In this document: one piece after another, positions 24,118 to 32,720 of the stretch
Layout: every line of letters starts with the position of its first letter
Position numbering within the stretch: the first letter of the stretch is position 1
Source: JANQOH01 sp965201115
GTDB taxonomy: Bacteria > Pseudomonadota > Alphaproteobacteria > UBA7887
DNA length: 64,000 nt
Assembly: GCA_965201115.1 (NCBI GenBank)
Contig: OZ241745.1
Span: 3,224,001-3,288,000, forward strand
Direction: 5' to 3'
Notes under the pieces: generated by a model
What the model saw: only the letters and a program-made list of their open reading frames with translations
Database searches by the model: none
What the model was told of the DNA's origin: nothing
Made by a program: the position numbers and the translations under genes

Positions 24118-25356
24118 ATGGTCGAAACGCGCAGGGGGAGCAACCTCAAGCTCCCGGTCTATCTCGACAACCAGGCGACGACGCCGGTCGATCCGCGCGT
24201 CCTCGACGCCATGTTGCCGTATTTCCGCGAGAAGTTCGGCAATCCGCATTCGCGCAGCCACGCCTACGGCTGGGAGGTGGAGGAAGATGTCGAGGCGGCG
24301 CGGGGCGAGGTCGCGCGCCTTGTCGGCGCCGACGCGAAGGAGATTATCTTCACCTCCGGCGCGACCGAGTCGAACAACCTGGCGATCAAGGGCGTGGCGC
24401 GCTTCTACGGCGACCGCAAGCGCCATATCGTGACGGTGCTGACCGAGCACAAATGCGTTCTCGACAGCTGCCGCCACCTGCAGCAGGAAGGCTTCGACGT
24501 TACGTATCTGCCGGTGCGGCCGAACGGGCTGATCGACTTGGACGAGCTGCGCGGCGCGCTGACCGATCGCACGGCGCTGGTCTCGGTCATGGGGGTCAAC
24601 AACGAGATCGGGGTTATTCAGCCGCTGGCGGAGATCGGCGCGATCTGCCGCGAGCGCGGCGTGTTCTTCCATTCGGACTGCGCGCAGGCGGCGGGGAAGA
24701 TCCCGCTCGACGTCAACGCGATGAACATCGACCTGATGAGCATATCGGGCCACAAGATCTACGGGCCGATGGGCGTGGGGGCGCTGTTCGTGCGGCGGCG
24801 GCCGCGGGTGCGCCTGCGGGCGCTCATCGACGGCGGCGGGCAGGAGCGCGGCATGAGGTCGGGGACGCTGCCGGCGCCGCTCTGCGTGGGCCTCGGCGCG
24901 GCCTGCCGCATCGCCGGCGAGGATATGCCCGCCGAGACCGAGCGCGTGCGAATGCTGGCCCAACGGCTGCACGGGGGGATAACCGACCGCCTCGAGGACA
25001 TCGTTCTGAACGGCGACGCCGAGCGGCGGGTCGCCGGCAACCTGAACCTGAGCTTCTCGTATGTCGAGGGGGAGTCGCTGATGATGGCGATCAAGGACCT
25101 CGCGGTGTCGTCGGGTTCGGCCTGCACGTCGGCGTCGCTGGAGCCGTCTTATGTGCTGCGCGCGCTGGGGGTGAACGAAGAGCTTGCGCACACGTCGATT
25201 CGCTTCGGCATCGGGCGCTTCAACACCGAGGCCGAAATCGACTACGCCATCGAGACGATCTGCGACAATGTGGGCAAGCTGCGCGATATGAGCCCGCTGT
25301 GGGAGATGGTTCAGGAAGGCGTCGATCTGAAATCGGTCCAGTGGACCGACCACTAG
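24118..25356 (+). CDS. iscS: Cysteine desulfurase IscS
   Basis: IscS provides sulfur for Fe-S clusters, thiamine and tRNA thiolation. The 412-residue protein has VYLDNQATTPVDPRVLDAM, FTSGATESNNLAIKG, VMGVNNEIGVIQPL, the PLP lysine in SISGHKIYGPMGVGAL, and the long catalytic loop SSGSACTSASLEPSYVLRAL characteristic of group-I (IscS/NFS1) enzymes. The C-terminal end MSPLWEMVQEGVDLKSVQW is the IscU-binding tail seen in mitochondrial and alphaproteobacterial proteins. ATG 24118 has a GGAGGGAG site. Confidence 0.97.
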   Translation: MVETRRGSNLKLPVYLDNQATTPVDPRVLDAMLPYFREKFGNPHSRSHAYGWEVEEDVEAARGEVARLVGADAKEIIFTSGATESNNLAIKGVARFYGDRKRHIVTVLTEHKCVLDSCRHLQQEGFDVTYLPVRPNGLIDLDELRGALTDRTALVSVMGVNNEIGVIQPLAEIGAICRERGVFFHSDCAQAAGKIPLDVNAMNIDLMSISGHKIYGPMGVGALFVRRRPRVRLRALIDGGGQERGMRSGTLPAPLCVGLGAACRIAGEDMPAETERVRMLAQRLHGGITDRLEDIVLNGDAERRVAGNLNLSFSYVEGESLMMAIKDLAVSSGSACTSASLEPSYVLRALGVNEELAHTSIRFGIGRFNTEAEIDYAIETICDNVGKLRDMSPLWEMVQEGVDLKSVQWTDH

Positions 25357-25413
25357 GGCCGGCGCCGGACGAAGCGGCCGGAACCGACCGAACCGAAGGG
25401 AGCGACGAGGGAC

Positions 25414-25809
25414 ATGGCATACAACGACAAGGTTATCGACCACTACGAGAGCCCGCGGAATGTGGGATCGCTCGACAAGACCGACAGCCGGGTCGGGACC
25501 GGGCTGGTCGGGGCGCCGGCCTGCGGCGATGTGATGAAGCTGCAGATCCGCGTCGGCGAGAGCGGCGTCATCGAGGACGCGAAGTTCAAGACGTTCGGCT
25601 GCGGCTCGGCGATCGCGTCGAGCTCGCTGGCCACGGAGTGGATCAAGGGCAAGTCGCTCGATGAGGCCGAGGCGATCCGCAATACGCGGATCGCGGAGCA
25701 TTTGTCGCTGCCGCCGGTGAAGATCCATTGCTCGGTGCTCGCCGAGGACGCGATCAAGGCGGCGATCGCCGACTATCGCGGCAAGCAGGCGGAGGACGGC
25801 GGCTCGTGA
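25414..25809 (+). CDS. iscU: Fe-S cluster scaffold IscU
   Basis: IscU is the scaffold on which [2Fe-2S] and [4Fe-4S] clusters are assembled. The 131-residue protein keeps Cys37 (GAPACGDVMKL), Cys63 (FGCGSAIASSS), His105 and Cys106 (KIHCSVLAEDA), and the LPPVK motif (99-103) that docks on HscA. Residue numbers coincide with the E. coli protein. RBS GGGAGCGACGAGG precedes ATG 25414. The stop overlaps the start of iscA (GTGA). Confidence 0.98.
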   Translation: MAYNDKVIDHYESPRNVGSLDKTDSRVGTGLVGAPACGDVMKLQIRVGESGVIEDAKFKTFGCGSAIASSSLATEWIKGKSLDEAEAIRNTRIAEHLSLPPVKIHCSVLAEDAIKAAIADYRGKQAEDGGS

Positions 25810-26201
25810 CCGCGGCGGCCCAGGGCGGCGTTGCGCCGGCGGCCCCGGCGCGCGCCGCGCCGCGCGAGCGCCCGCCGATGATGCGGCTGACCGACGCCGC
25901 GGCGGATCGCATACGCGGCCTGCTCGCGCAACGCGGCAGGGAATCGGTGGGCATACGGGTCGGCGTGCGCCACGCGGGCTGTTCGGGGCTCGCCTACAAT
26001 CTCGAATACGCCGACGAAGCCGCGCCGTTCGACGAAACCGTGGTGGACAAGGGCGTCACGGTGCTGATCGACCCGAAGGCCGTGATGTTTTTGATCGGCT
26101 CCGAGATGGATTTCGTGGAGGACAAGCTGCGCGCGGGCTTCACCTTCAACAACCCGAACGTGAAAGGCGAGTGCGGGTGCGGCGAATCGTTCCACGTCTA
26201 G
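25806..26201 (+). CDS. iscA: A-type Fe-S carrier (IscA family)
   Basis: A-type carriers hold and deliver Fe-S clusters or iron. The three ligand cysteines are present: one in VRHAGCSGLAYNLEY and two in KGECGCGESFHV at the C-terminus. The core is about 107 residues; the GTG 25806 start (overlapping iscU) adds about 24 Ala/Pro-rich residues, and an internal start at MMRLTDAAADRI (25878) is an alternative. HscB follows after 28 bases. Confidence 0.94.
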   Translation: MTAAAQGGVAPAAPARAAPRERPPMMRLTDAAADRIRGLLAQRGRESVGIRVGVRHAGCSGLAYNLEYADEAAPFDETVVDKGVTVLIDPKAVMFLIGSEMDFVEDKLRAGFTFNNPNVKGECGCGESFHV

Positions 26202-26229
26202 GCGCGCCCGCGCGCGCCCGCCGGGCGCC

Positions 26230-26844
26230 GTGAGCGGCGCTCCCGTTCTCTGCCGGTCGTGCCGGGCGCCGGCGCCGGAGGCGTCGGCGTTTTGCGGCGC
26301 GTGCGGCGCCGTGCTGCCGCCGGGCGCCGCGGACCATTTCGCGCGCCTGGGCCTCGCCCGCGGCTTCGCGGTCGACCGCGGGGAGCTCGACCGGCGCTAT
26401 TTCGCGCTGCAACGCGCGCTGCATCCGGATCGTTTCGCCGGGCGCCCGGAAACCGAGCGCGCGCTGTCGATGCAACAATCGACCGCGCTCAACGAGGCGT
26501 ACGGTGTTCTCGGCGATCCGCTGCGCCGGGCCGAGTACCTGCTCTCGCTGCACGGCGTGACGGTCAATGCCGAGACCGGCAACCGCCCGACCGACCCGGA
26601 GGTTTTGGCCGAGGCGATGGCGGATCGCGAGGCGGCGATGGAGGCGGAAGACGCGGCGGCGGTGGACCGGCTGGCCGAGACGGCGCGCGCGCGCCGCGCG
26701 GTGTGCGAGAGCGAAATCGCCGAGCGGTTCGCCGCCGGCGACGCCGACGCGGCGGCCCGCATTGCGACGCGGATGAAATATCTGGCGGCGCTGGCCGGAG
26801 AGTTGCGCGCGCGCCGCCGCCTCGTCGCCGCGGCGGAAGCCTGA
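26230..26844 (+). CDS. hscB: Fe-S co-chaperone HscB with N-terminal zinc-ribbon cysteines
   Basis: HscB (Hsc20) is a J-protein that brings IscU to HscA. The 204-residue protein has a J-domain (about 35-105) with the HPD motif in RALHPDRFAG, and a C-terminal helical bundle (about 120-195) that binds IscU. Before the J-domain lies Cys8-x2-Cys11...Cys22-x2-Cys25 (CRSC...CGAC), a tetracysteine metal site like that of mitochondrial HSC20 and absent from E. coli HscB. Start GTG 26230. The gene ends three bases before hscA. Confidence 0.94.
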   Translation: MSGAPVLCRSCRAPAPEASAFCGACGAVLPPGAADHFARLGLARGFAVDRGELDRRYFALQRALHPDRFAGRPETERALSMQQSTALNEAYGVLGDPLRRAEYLLSLHGVTVNAETGNRPTDPEVLAEAMADREAAMEAEDAAAVDRLAETARARRAVCESEIAERFAAGDADAAARIATRMKYLAALAGELRARRRLVAAAEA

Positions 26845-26847
26845 TCC

Positions 26848-28710
26848 GTGCTGCTCGACATTCACGAGCCCGGCCAGGCGCCGGCGCCGCGTCCGCGCGA
26901 AACCGCCATCGGCATCGATCTCGGAACGACCAATTCGGTTGTGGCGATCGCGCGCGGCGGCGCTCCGCAAGTGCTGCGCGGCAAGCGCGGCCGCGCGCTG
27001 GTCCCCTCGACGGTCGCCTACGGCGAGGGCGCGCCGGTCGTGGGCGACGCGGCGCTGGCGCGGCTCGACGCCGGCGACGGCGGCGTCGTGTCGTCGATCA
27101 AGCGCCTGATGGGGCGCGGCGCGGAAGACGTCGCGGCGTTGGCGGGAACGCTGCCGTGGCGCCTTGCGCCGGGCGCGGGCGGCATGGCGCGCGTCGAGGC
27201 CGCCGGGCGCGTGCTGACGCCGGTCGAGATTTCCGCGGACATTCTGCGCGCGCTGCGCCGCCTGGCCGAAACCGCGCTCGACCGCGCGGTCGAAAAGGCG
27301 GTGGTGACGGTTCCGGCCTATTTCGACGACGCCGCGCGCGCGGCGACGCGCGACGCCGCGCGCCTTGCGGGGCTGGACGTTTTGCGGCTGGTGAGCGAAC
27401 CCACCGCCGCGGCGCTGGCTTACGGCCTCGACAAGGCCGCCGAGGGGCTCTACGCGGTTTTCGACCTCGGCGGCGGCACGTTCGACATCTCGATACTGCG
27501 CCTGGAAAAGGGCGTGTTCCAGGTGCTGGCAACCGGCGGCGACGCGGCGCTCGGCGGCGACGATTTCGACCGCGCCATCGCCGCCCATCTGCTGGAAACG
27601 CACGGCGTGGGCGACGGCGCGCTCGAACCGGCGGAGGCGCGGGCGGTTCTGTTGTCGGCGCGGCGCGCCAAGGAAGCGCTCGGCGCGCGCGACCGCGCCT
27701 CGGTCGCGCTGCCCGGCGGAGCGGAAGCGGGGATCGACCGCGCGACATTCGAGCGCCTTGTGCGCCCGCTGGTCGATCGCGCCACGGGGATTTGCGCCGA
27801 GACGCTGGACGACGCCGGCCTGGCGCGCGAGGCGCTCGAAGGCGTGGTTTTGGTCGGCGGAGCGACGCGGGTTCCTCTGGTCGCCGCGCGCGTGGAGGCG
27901 CTGTTCGGCCGCCCGCCGCTGGCCGACATCGATCCCGACGAAGTCGTCGCGTGCGGGGCTGCCCTGCAGGCCGAGGCGCTGACCGCCGGCGGCGACACGC
28001 TGCTGCTCGACGTCACGCCGTTGTCGCTCGGCGTCGAGACGATGGGCGGGCTGTTCGAGAAAATCGTATATCGCAACACGCCGATCCCCGCCGCCGTCGC
28101 CAAGGAGTTCACGACTTACCGGGACGGGCAAACGGGCATGGCGATACACGTTTTGCAGGGCGAGCGCGAAATGGCGGCGCAGAACCGTTCGCTCGCGCGG
28201 TTCGAGCTCGCCGGCATCCCGCCCATGACGGCCGGCGCGGCGCGCATTCGCGTCGCTTTTACCGTCGATGCCGACGGGCTGCTCACGGTCAGCGCGCGCG
28301 AACGGACCACCGGGGTCGAAAGCGCCGTCGAGGCGAAGCCCTCATACGGCCTGGGCGAGGGCGAGATCGAACGCATGCTTTACGAGAGCATGGAGCGCGG
28401 GCGCGAAGACGCGGCGCTGCGCCTGCTCGCCGAGGCGCGGGTGGCGGCCGAACGCATGATACTGGCGACCCGCGCGGCGCTGCGCGCCGACGCCGCGCTG
28501 CTCGAGGCCGGCGAGGGCGCGCGCATCGAGGCGGCGGTCGCGCGCCTGGAGCGCGCCGCGGCGGGAGAAGACCGGGAAGAGATCGACGCGCTCGTATCGG
28601 CGCTGGACGACGCCGCACGGGCGTTTGCGCAACGGCGCATGGACCGCTCCATCGGCGCCGCGCTCAAGGGGCGCGCGGTTGCCGCCGTGGACGCGGAACT
28701 CGGAGCCTGA
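26848..28710 (+). CDS. hscA: Fe-S chaperone HscA (Hsp70 family)
   Basis: HscA uses ATP to release clusters from IscU. The 620-residue protein has the Hsp70 phosphate-1 motif AIGIDLGTTNSVVAIARGG, phosphate-2 motif YAVFDLGGGTFDISILRL, adenosine motif VVLVGGATRVPLVAARVEAL, and the substrate-binding domain with LLLDVTPLSLGVETMGGLFE and IVYRNTPIP. The protein ends without the EEVD- or GGDDDVV-like tails of DnaK, as expected for HscA. Start GTG 26848. Confidence 0.97.
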   Translation: MLLDIHEPGQAPAPRPRETAIGIDLGTTNSVVAIARGGAPQVLRGKRGRALVPSTVAYGEGAPVVGDAALARLDAGDGGVVSSIKRLMGRGAEDVAALAGTLPWRLAPGAGGMARVEAAGRVLTPVEISADILRALRRLAETALDRAVEKAVVTVPAYFDDAARAATRDAARLAGLDVLRLVSEPTAAALAYGLDKAAEGLYAVFDLGGGTFDISILRLEKGVFQVLATGGDAALGGDDFDRAIAAHLLETHGVGDGALEPAEARAVLLSARRAKEALGARDRASVALPGGAEAGIDRATFERLVRPLVDRATGICAETLDDAGLAREALEGVVLVGGATRVPLVAARVEALFGRPPLADIDPDEVVACGAALQAEALTAGGDTLLLDVTPLSLGVETMGGLFEKIVYRNTPIPAAVAKEFTTYRDGQTGMAIHVLQGEREMAAQNRSLARFELAGIPPMTAGAARIRVAFTVDADGLLTVSARERTTGVESAVEAKPSYGLGEGEIERMLYESMERGREDAALRLLAEARVAAERMILATRAALRADAALLEAGEGARIEAAVARLERAAAGEDREEIDALVSALDDAARAFAQRRMDRSIGAALKGRAVAAVDAELGA

Positions 28711-28712
28711 CG

Positions 28713-29045
28713 GTGCCCAGGGTCGTGTTCGTCGAGCCGGACGGGGAGCGGCGCGAGATCGACGCGCCGGAAGGCATGTCGGTGCTCGAAATCGCGCACA
28801 AGCACGGCATCGACCTGGAAGGCGCCTGCGAGGGCTCGCTCGCCTGCTCCACATGCCATGTCGTTGTGGATCCGGAGTTTTACGCGCGGCTGGCGGAGCC
28901 GACCGAGGACGAGGAAGACATGCTGGATCTCGCCTTCGGCCTGACCCATACGTCGCGCCTGGGCTGCCAGATCGTGCTTACGGACGCGCTCGACGGCATC
29001 GTGCTGAAACTGCCCGCCGCGACGCGCAACGTCATGCTCGGCTGA
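28713..29045 (+). CDS. fdx: [2Fe-2S] ferredoxin of the ISC system
   Basis: Adrenodoxin-type [2Fe-2S] ferredoxin that supplies electrons for cluster assembly. In 110 residues it has the ligand set Cys-x5-Cys-x2-Cys (GACEGSLACSTCHVVV) and a fourth Cys in SRLGCQIVLT. The acidic stretch EPTEDEEDMLDLAFGL is the partner-binding helix. Start GTG 28713 lies two bases after the hscA stop. Confidence 0.96.
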   Translation: MPRVVFVEPDGERREIDAPEGMSVLEIAHKHGIDLEGACEGSLACSTCHVVVDPEFYARLAEPTEDEEDMLDLAFGLTHTSRLGCQIVLTDALDGIVLKLPAATRNVMLG

Positions 29046-29068
29046 GGGAAAGAGGGGAACGGGCGGCC

Positions 29069-29263
29069 ATGAAGTGGACCGACGTGTACGACATCGCCAT
29101 CGCGCTCGAGGAGCGCCACGCGGACGCCGACAACGTCAATCTGCGCTTTACCGACCTGCACCGCTGGGTGGTCGCGCTGCCGGGCTTCGACGACGACCCG
29201 GAACGGTCGAACGAGAAGATACTCGAGGCGATCCAGATGGCGTGGATCGATGAACGCGACTGA
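29069..29263 (+). CDS. iscX: IscX-like Fe-S assembly protein
   Basis: A 64-residue acidic protein: MKWTDVYDIAIALEERHADA at the start, FTDLHRWVVALPGFDDDPE in the middle, EKILEAIQMAWIDERD at the end. This is the IscX (YfhJ) family, a small regulator that binds IscS and iron and acts like frataxin in tuning cluster assembly. A GGGAAAGAGGGG stretch lies upstream of ATG 29069. It is the last isc gene and overlaps the following dehalogenase-like gene by 14 bases. Confidence 0.95.
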   Translation: MKWTDVYDIAIALEERHADADNVNLRFTDLHRWVVALPGFDDDPERSNEKILEAIQMAWIDERD

Positions 29264-30281
29264 CCGCGCCATGAGCTCGGCGCCGCGCGTTCTGCGGACG
29301 CCCGAATCGCGGTTCGGGAAACTGCCGGGATACGCCTTCGCTCCGCACTGGCTCGACGAGACGGCGGGCTTCCCCGGCGCGCGCATGCATTATCTCGACG
29401 AAGCGCCCGCGGCGCCGCGCAAGCCCGAGGCGGTGCTGTGCCTGCACGGACACCCGACATGGAGCTATCTGTTCCGGCGCACGATCCCGCGCCTGACGGC
29501 GGCGGGATACCGCGCCGTCGCGCCCGACCTGCCGGGCTTCGGCAAGTCCGACAAGCCGGAAGACGAAGCGCTGTTTACGGTGGAGGCGCTGCGCGGGGCC
29601 ATCGTCGATCTCATCGAGCGGCTCGCGCTCGACGATGCGATCATCGTCGGGCACGATTGGGGCGCGGCGCTGGCGTTGACGCTGGCCGCGGCGCTGCCCG
29701 GGCGCGTCTCGGGGCTGGTTCTCATGAACTTCGCGCTGCCGACCGGCGACCGGCGCCTGCCCGACGGCGTTATCGGCTGGCGGCGCTACAACGCGGACAA
29801 CCCGGACCTCAATGTTCCGGGGCTGATGGCGAAGGCGAACCGCGTTTTGACCTTCGGGGAATGCCGCGCCTACGGGGCGCCGTTCCCGGACGCTTCCTAC
29901 AAGGCGGCCGTGCGCGCGCTGCCTCGCCTGCTTGCGGAAGACCGCGATGCGCCGGGCGCGGCGCTTTTGCGCGAGGCGCGGGACCGGCTCGGCGAATCGT
30001 GGCGCGGGGCGTCGCAATTCGTATGGGGGCTGCGCGACCCGGTGCATGGCCACTCGATACTGCGGGCGCTGCATGGGCTGTTTCCCGGCTCGCCGAAACC
30101 CATCGCGCTGGACCATGCGGGGCACTTTCTGCCCGAATGGGGCGAGGAGTTTATCGACGCGGCGATGGCGTCGATCGCCGCGCAGATCGCCGCACGGCGC
30201 GCCGCGGAAGCGGCGGAAACCGCGGAGGCGGGCCCGGAGCGCGCCGGGGAGGGAGAGGGGACAAGCCATGCCGCCGCCTGA
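29250..30281 (+). CDS. Haloalkane dehalogenase-like alpha/beta hydrolase
   Basis: An alpha/beta hydrolase of 343 residues with haloalkane dehalogenase features: VLCLHGHPTWSYLFRRTIPR, nucleophile Asp136 with its halide-binding Trp in IVGHDWGAALALTL, a possible acid in WGLRDPVHG, and the catalytic His in DHAGHFLPEWGEE. The use of Asp rather than Ser at the elbow and the adjoining Trp support dehalogenase or fluoroacetate-dehalogenase-like chemistry, but epoxide hydrolases also use Asp. The last 40 residues are an Ala/Glu tail. Starts within iscX, so co-transcribed with the isc genes, though a functional link is not evident. Confidence 0.82.
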   Translation: MNATDRAMSSAPRVLRTPESRFGKLPGYAFAPHWLDETAGFPGARMHYLDEAPAAPRKPEAVLCLHGHPTWSYLFRRTIPRLTAAGYRAVAPDLPGFGKSDKPEDEALFTVEALRGAIVDLIERLALDDAIIVGHDWGAALALTLAAALPGRVSGLVLMNFALPTGDRRLPDGVIGWRRYNADNPDLNVPGLMAKANRVLTFGECRAYGAPFPDASYKAAVRALPRLLAEDRDAPGAALLREARDRLGESWRGASQFVWGLRDPVHGHSILRALHGLFPGSPKPIALDHAGHFLPEWGEEFIDAAMASIAAQIAARRAAEAAETAEAGPERAGEGEGTSHAAA

Positions 30282-30969
30282 CGCTCCGCCCGCTGACGGG
30301 AATGCGGCGCTGTTCGCCCGCCTGCGCGCCGCGTGCGCGGAAGACTGGCGCGTATACTGCCATCACCGCTTTGTCGCCGGCATCGCCGACGGCAGCCTGC
30401 CCGAGGCGGCGTTCCGGCATTATCTGGTCCAGGATTATCTGTTTCTGATCCAGTTCGCGCGCGCCCATGCGCTCGCTGCGTACAAGGCCGATACGGTGGA
30501 CGACATGCGCGCCGCCGCCGCCACGTTGGCGGGTATACTCGATGTGGAACTGGGGCTGCACACGCGCTATTGCGCGGATTGGGGGCTGACCGAGGCGGAG
30601 ATGGCCGCCGCGCCGGAAGACTTGGCGAATACGGCCTATACGCGCTTCGCGCTCGATTGCGGCCACGCCGGCGACGCGCTCGATCTGCACGCCGCGCTTG
30701 CGCCCTGCGTGGTGGGCTACGGCGAAATCGGCCGCCGCCTGGGCGGCGACCCGGCGACGAAGCGCGAGGGCAACCCCTACGCCAGCTGGATCGACATGTA
30801 TGCGGGCGCCGAATATCAGGAAGTGGCCGCGGCGGCGGCGGCGCATCTGGACCGCCTCGCCGCCCGCCGCGGCGGCGAGGCCCGTTTCCCCCGCCTCGCC
30901 GCCCTGTTCGCCCAGGCCACCCGGCTCGAGATCGCCTTTTGGGACATGGGTTGGCGCGCGGGCGGCTGA
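30268..30969 (+). CDS. tenA: TenA family thiaminase II-like protein
   Basis: TenA proteins hydrolyse thiamine degradation products such as aminopyrimidines, salvaging the pyrimidine moiety. The 233-residue helical protein has FRHYLVQDYLFLIQFARAHA, the Cys-containing segment AALAPCVVGYGEIGRRL, NPYASWIDMYAGAEYQEVA, and the C-terminal Glu in LEIAFWDMGWRAG. These are the usual positions of the catalytic Cys, Tyr and Glu. ATG 30268 overlaps the upstream gene by 14 bases and has a GGGAGAGGGG site. thiL is in the window but not linked. Confidence 0.9.
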   Translation: MPPPDAPPADGNAALFARLRAACAEDWRVYCHHRFVAGIADGSLPEAAFRHYLVQDYLFLIQFARAHALAAYKADTVDDMRAAAATLAGILDVELGLHTRYCADWGLTEAEMAAAPEDLANTAYTRFALDCGHAGDALDLHAALAPCVVGYGEIGRRLGGDPATKREGNPYASWIDMYAGAEYQEVAAAAAAHLDRLAARRGGEARFPRLAALFAQATRLEIAFWDMGWRAGG

Positions 30970-30998
30970 AGCGGGCGCCGGATGCGACGGGCGCAGGC

Positions 30999-32414
30999 AT
31001 GGAACCGAAACCGAACTCCCTGTTCTATGGCGATTGCCTGGAGGTCATGCGCGGATGGCCGGAGGGCTTCGTCGATTTGTGCTATCTCGATCCGCCGTTC
31101 AATTCGAAGGCGCATTACCACATCCTGTTCGGCAACCGGAGCGGGCGGGGCCGGCAGCAGGCGCTGGCGTTCGAGGATACGTGGTCGTGGGGCGATGCGG
31201 CCATGGACCGATTGGACGCCTTCCGCCGGGCGGAGGGCAGCCGGGCGCGCACGGTTGTCCTCGGCCTCTATGCCGTGCTCGGCGACAGCGGCATGATGGC
31301 CTATCTCTCGTACATGGCCGAGCGCCTGGTCGGGATCGGGCGCGTGTTGAAGAAGAGCGGCAGCGTATATCTTCATTGCGACCCCACCGCCAGCCATTAT
31401 CTCAAGATCGTCATGGACGCCATTTTCGGCCATGAAAATTTTTGCAATGAGATTATATGGAGCTACCAGCGATGGACGGGCGCAACGCGCCGTTTCCAGA
31501 GAATGCACGATACGATACTGTTTTATGCGAAGGACTACAAGTCGATCGCGTTCAATATGGCGATGGAACAGTACAGCGAGAAATCGAAACACAGGGCGCG
31601 CCGGATCTCGGCGCAGACCGATTCCGGACTCGAACAGACATATACCGGGGATACGAGCCGAATGAAAGCGATGCGCGACGTATGGGAAATTTCGTACATC
31701 AATTCGCAATCGAAGGAGCGTCTGGGTTATCCGACGCAAAAGCCGCTGGCGCTGCTCGAGAGAATTGTCAGGGCGAGCTCCAGCGCGCGCGGCACGGTGC
31801 TGGATCCGTTTTGCGGCTGCGGCACGACCATCGACGCCGCCGATCGTCTGGGCAGGCGATGGCTCGGCATAGACATGTCTCCGTTTGCCATCGATCTGAT
31901 AAAGGATCGACGGCTGCGGAACAAGGACATTCCCGTCGGCGGCGTTCCGGTAGACGTGGAAACGGCGCGGCTCATGGCGCGGAGCAAGCCCCTGGATTTC
32001 GAGAAATGGGCGGCGACGCGCATTCCCGGCATCATGCCCAATGCGCGGCAAACCGGCGACCGGGGGGTGGACGGCAGGGGCCATATGCTGGATGCGCGCG
32101 GCAAGTCGAGGGGCCTGGTTATCGTGCAGGTAAAGGGCGGGAAGTTCAGCCTGAGCCAATTCCGCGATTTTCTCCATGCCATGAGCCGCGAGGGCGCCGA
32201 AATCGGCATCTATATCACGCTCGACAGCGTAAATTCGCGCGGCGCCGCGGGGGAGGCGATAGATGCCGGGTATCTCGTCAAGGGCGCAGCCCGTTATCCG
32301 CGCGCGCAAATTTGGGCTATCGCGGACTATTTCGACGGCCGCCTGCCGGAACTTCCGCCGCTGGCCGATCCGTTTACGGGCAAGGCGATGCAGCGGGATA
32401 TTCTGGCGCATTGA
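30999..32414 (+). CDS. DNA methyltransferase fused to a Mrr-like nuclease domain
   Basis: A 471-residue two-domain protein. Residues about 5-310 form a beta-class amino-methyltransferase: catalytic DPPF at 31-34 (YLDPPFNSKAHY) precedes the SAM-binding DPFCGCGTT at 269-277, the order of beta-type N6/N4 enzymes. Residues about 335-465 look like a PD-(D/E)xK nuclease of the Mrr type: TGDRGVDGRG supplies the Asp, and LVIVQVKGGKFS has Gln377-Val-Lys379 in place of ExK. A methylase joined to a nuclease suggests a self-contained restriction-modification or type IIG-like enzyme. Codon use between about 31430 and 31720 is visibly less GC-rich than its neighbours, a hint of transfer. It starts the defence-like island. 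Confidence 0.85.
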   Translation: MEPKPNSLFYGDCLEVMRGWPEGFVDLCYLDPPFNSKAHYHILFGNRSGRGRQQALAFEDTWSWGDAAMDRLDAFRRAEGSRARTVVLGLYAVLGDSGMMAYLSYMAERLVGIGRVLKKSGSVYLHCDPTASHYLKIVMDAIFGHENFCNEIIWSYQRWTGATRRFQRMHDTILFYAKDYKSIAFNMAMEQYSEKSKHRARRISAQTDSGLEQTYTGDTSRMKAMRDVWEISYINSQSKERLGYPTQKPLALLERIVRASSSARGTVLDPFCGCGTTIDAADRLGRRWLGIDMSPFAIDLIKDRRLRNKDIPVGGVPVDVETARLMARSKPLDFEKWAATRIPGIMPNARQTGDRGVDGRGHMLDARGKSRGLVIVQVKGGKFSLSQFRDFLHAMSREGAEIGIYITLDSVNSRGAAGEAIDAGYLVKGAARYPRAQIWAIADYFDGRLPELPPLADPFTGKAMQRDILAH

Positions 32415-32516
32415 CGCCCGGCGCGAGCCGACTCGGCGGTCGGGGGCGACGGCGAGTCCGGGCGCGGCTTTCGGCGGGGTTGCGCCCCTCTTGGCGGCCG
32501 CCGCGTGGGTCGGCGA

Positions 32517-32563
32517 CGTGCGGGCGGGGACGCCCGCGGTCCCAGGCCCCGCCTTCGGCGGGG
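32517..32563 (+). repeat. REP-like two-hairpin element, copy E
   Basis: CGTGCGGGCGGGGACGCCCG hairpin, GGTCCCAGG linker, and CCCCGCCTTCGGCGGGG. It lies between the methyltransferase-nuclease gene and the promoter of the 178-residue gene. A stray half copy (CTTTCGGCGGGG) is at about 32469-32480. Confidence 0.85.
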
Positions 32564-32620
32564 CGGAGCGTTCCGGCGCCGGCATTGAGGGCCGGGGTCG
32601 AATGCGGCCCGATTCCGGGG

Positions 32621-32649
32621 TTGACCGGTCGGATGACTCGCTGTAGGGT
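32621..32649 (+). promoter_or_regulatory. Sigma-70-like promoter for the 178-residue/HEPN module
   Basis: TTGACC at 32621-32626, a 17-bp spacer, and TAGGGT at 32644-32649. Transcription would start near 32656, leaving a leader of about 65 nt before ATG 32721. This would make the two-gene module an independent transcription unit from the methyltransferase-nuclease gene. Confidence 0.5.
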
Positions 32650-32720
32650 GGGCCGGAACGCTGGGGCGGGCGAGGCGGCCGAAACGCCGCCGGGGCCCCG
32701 TGCGTTGCGGGAGGCGGAAC

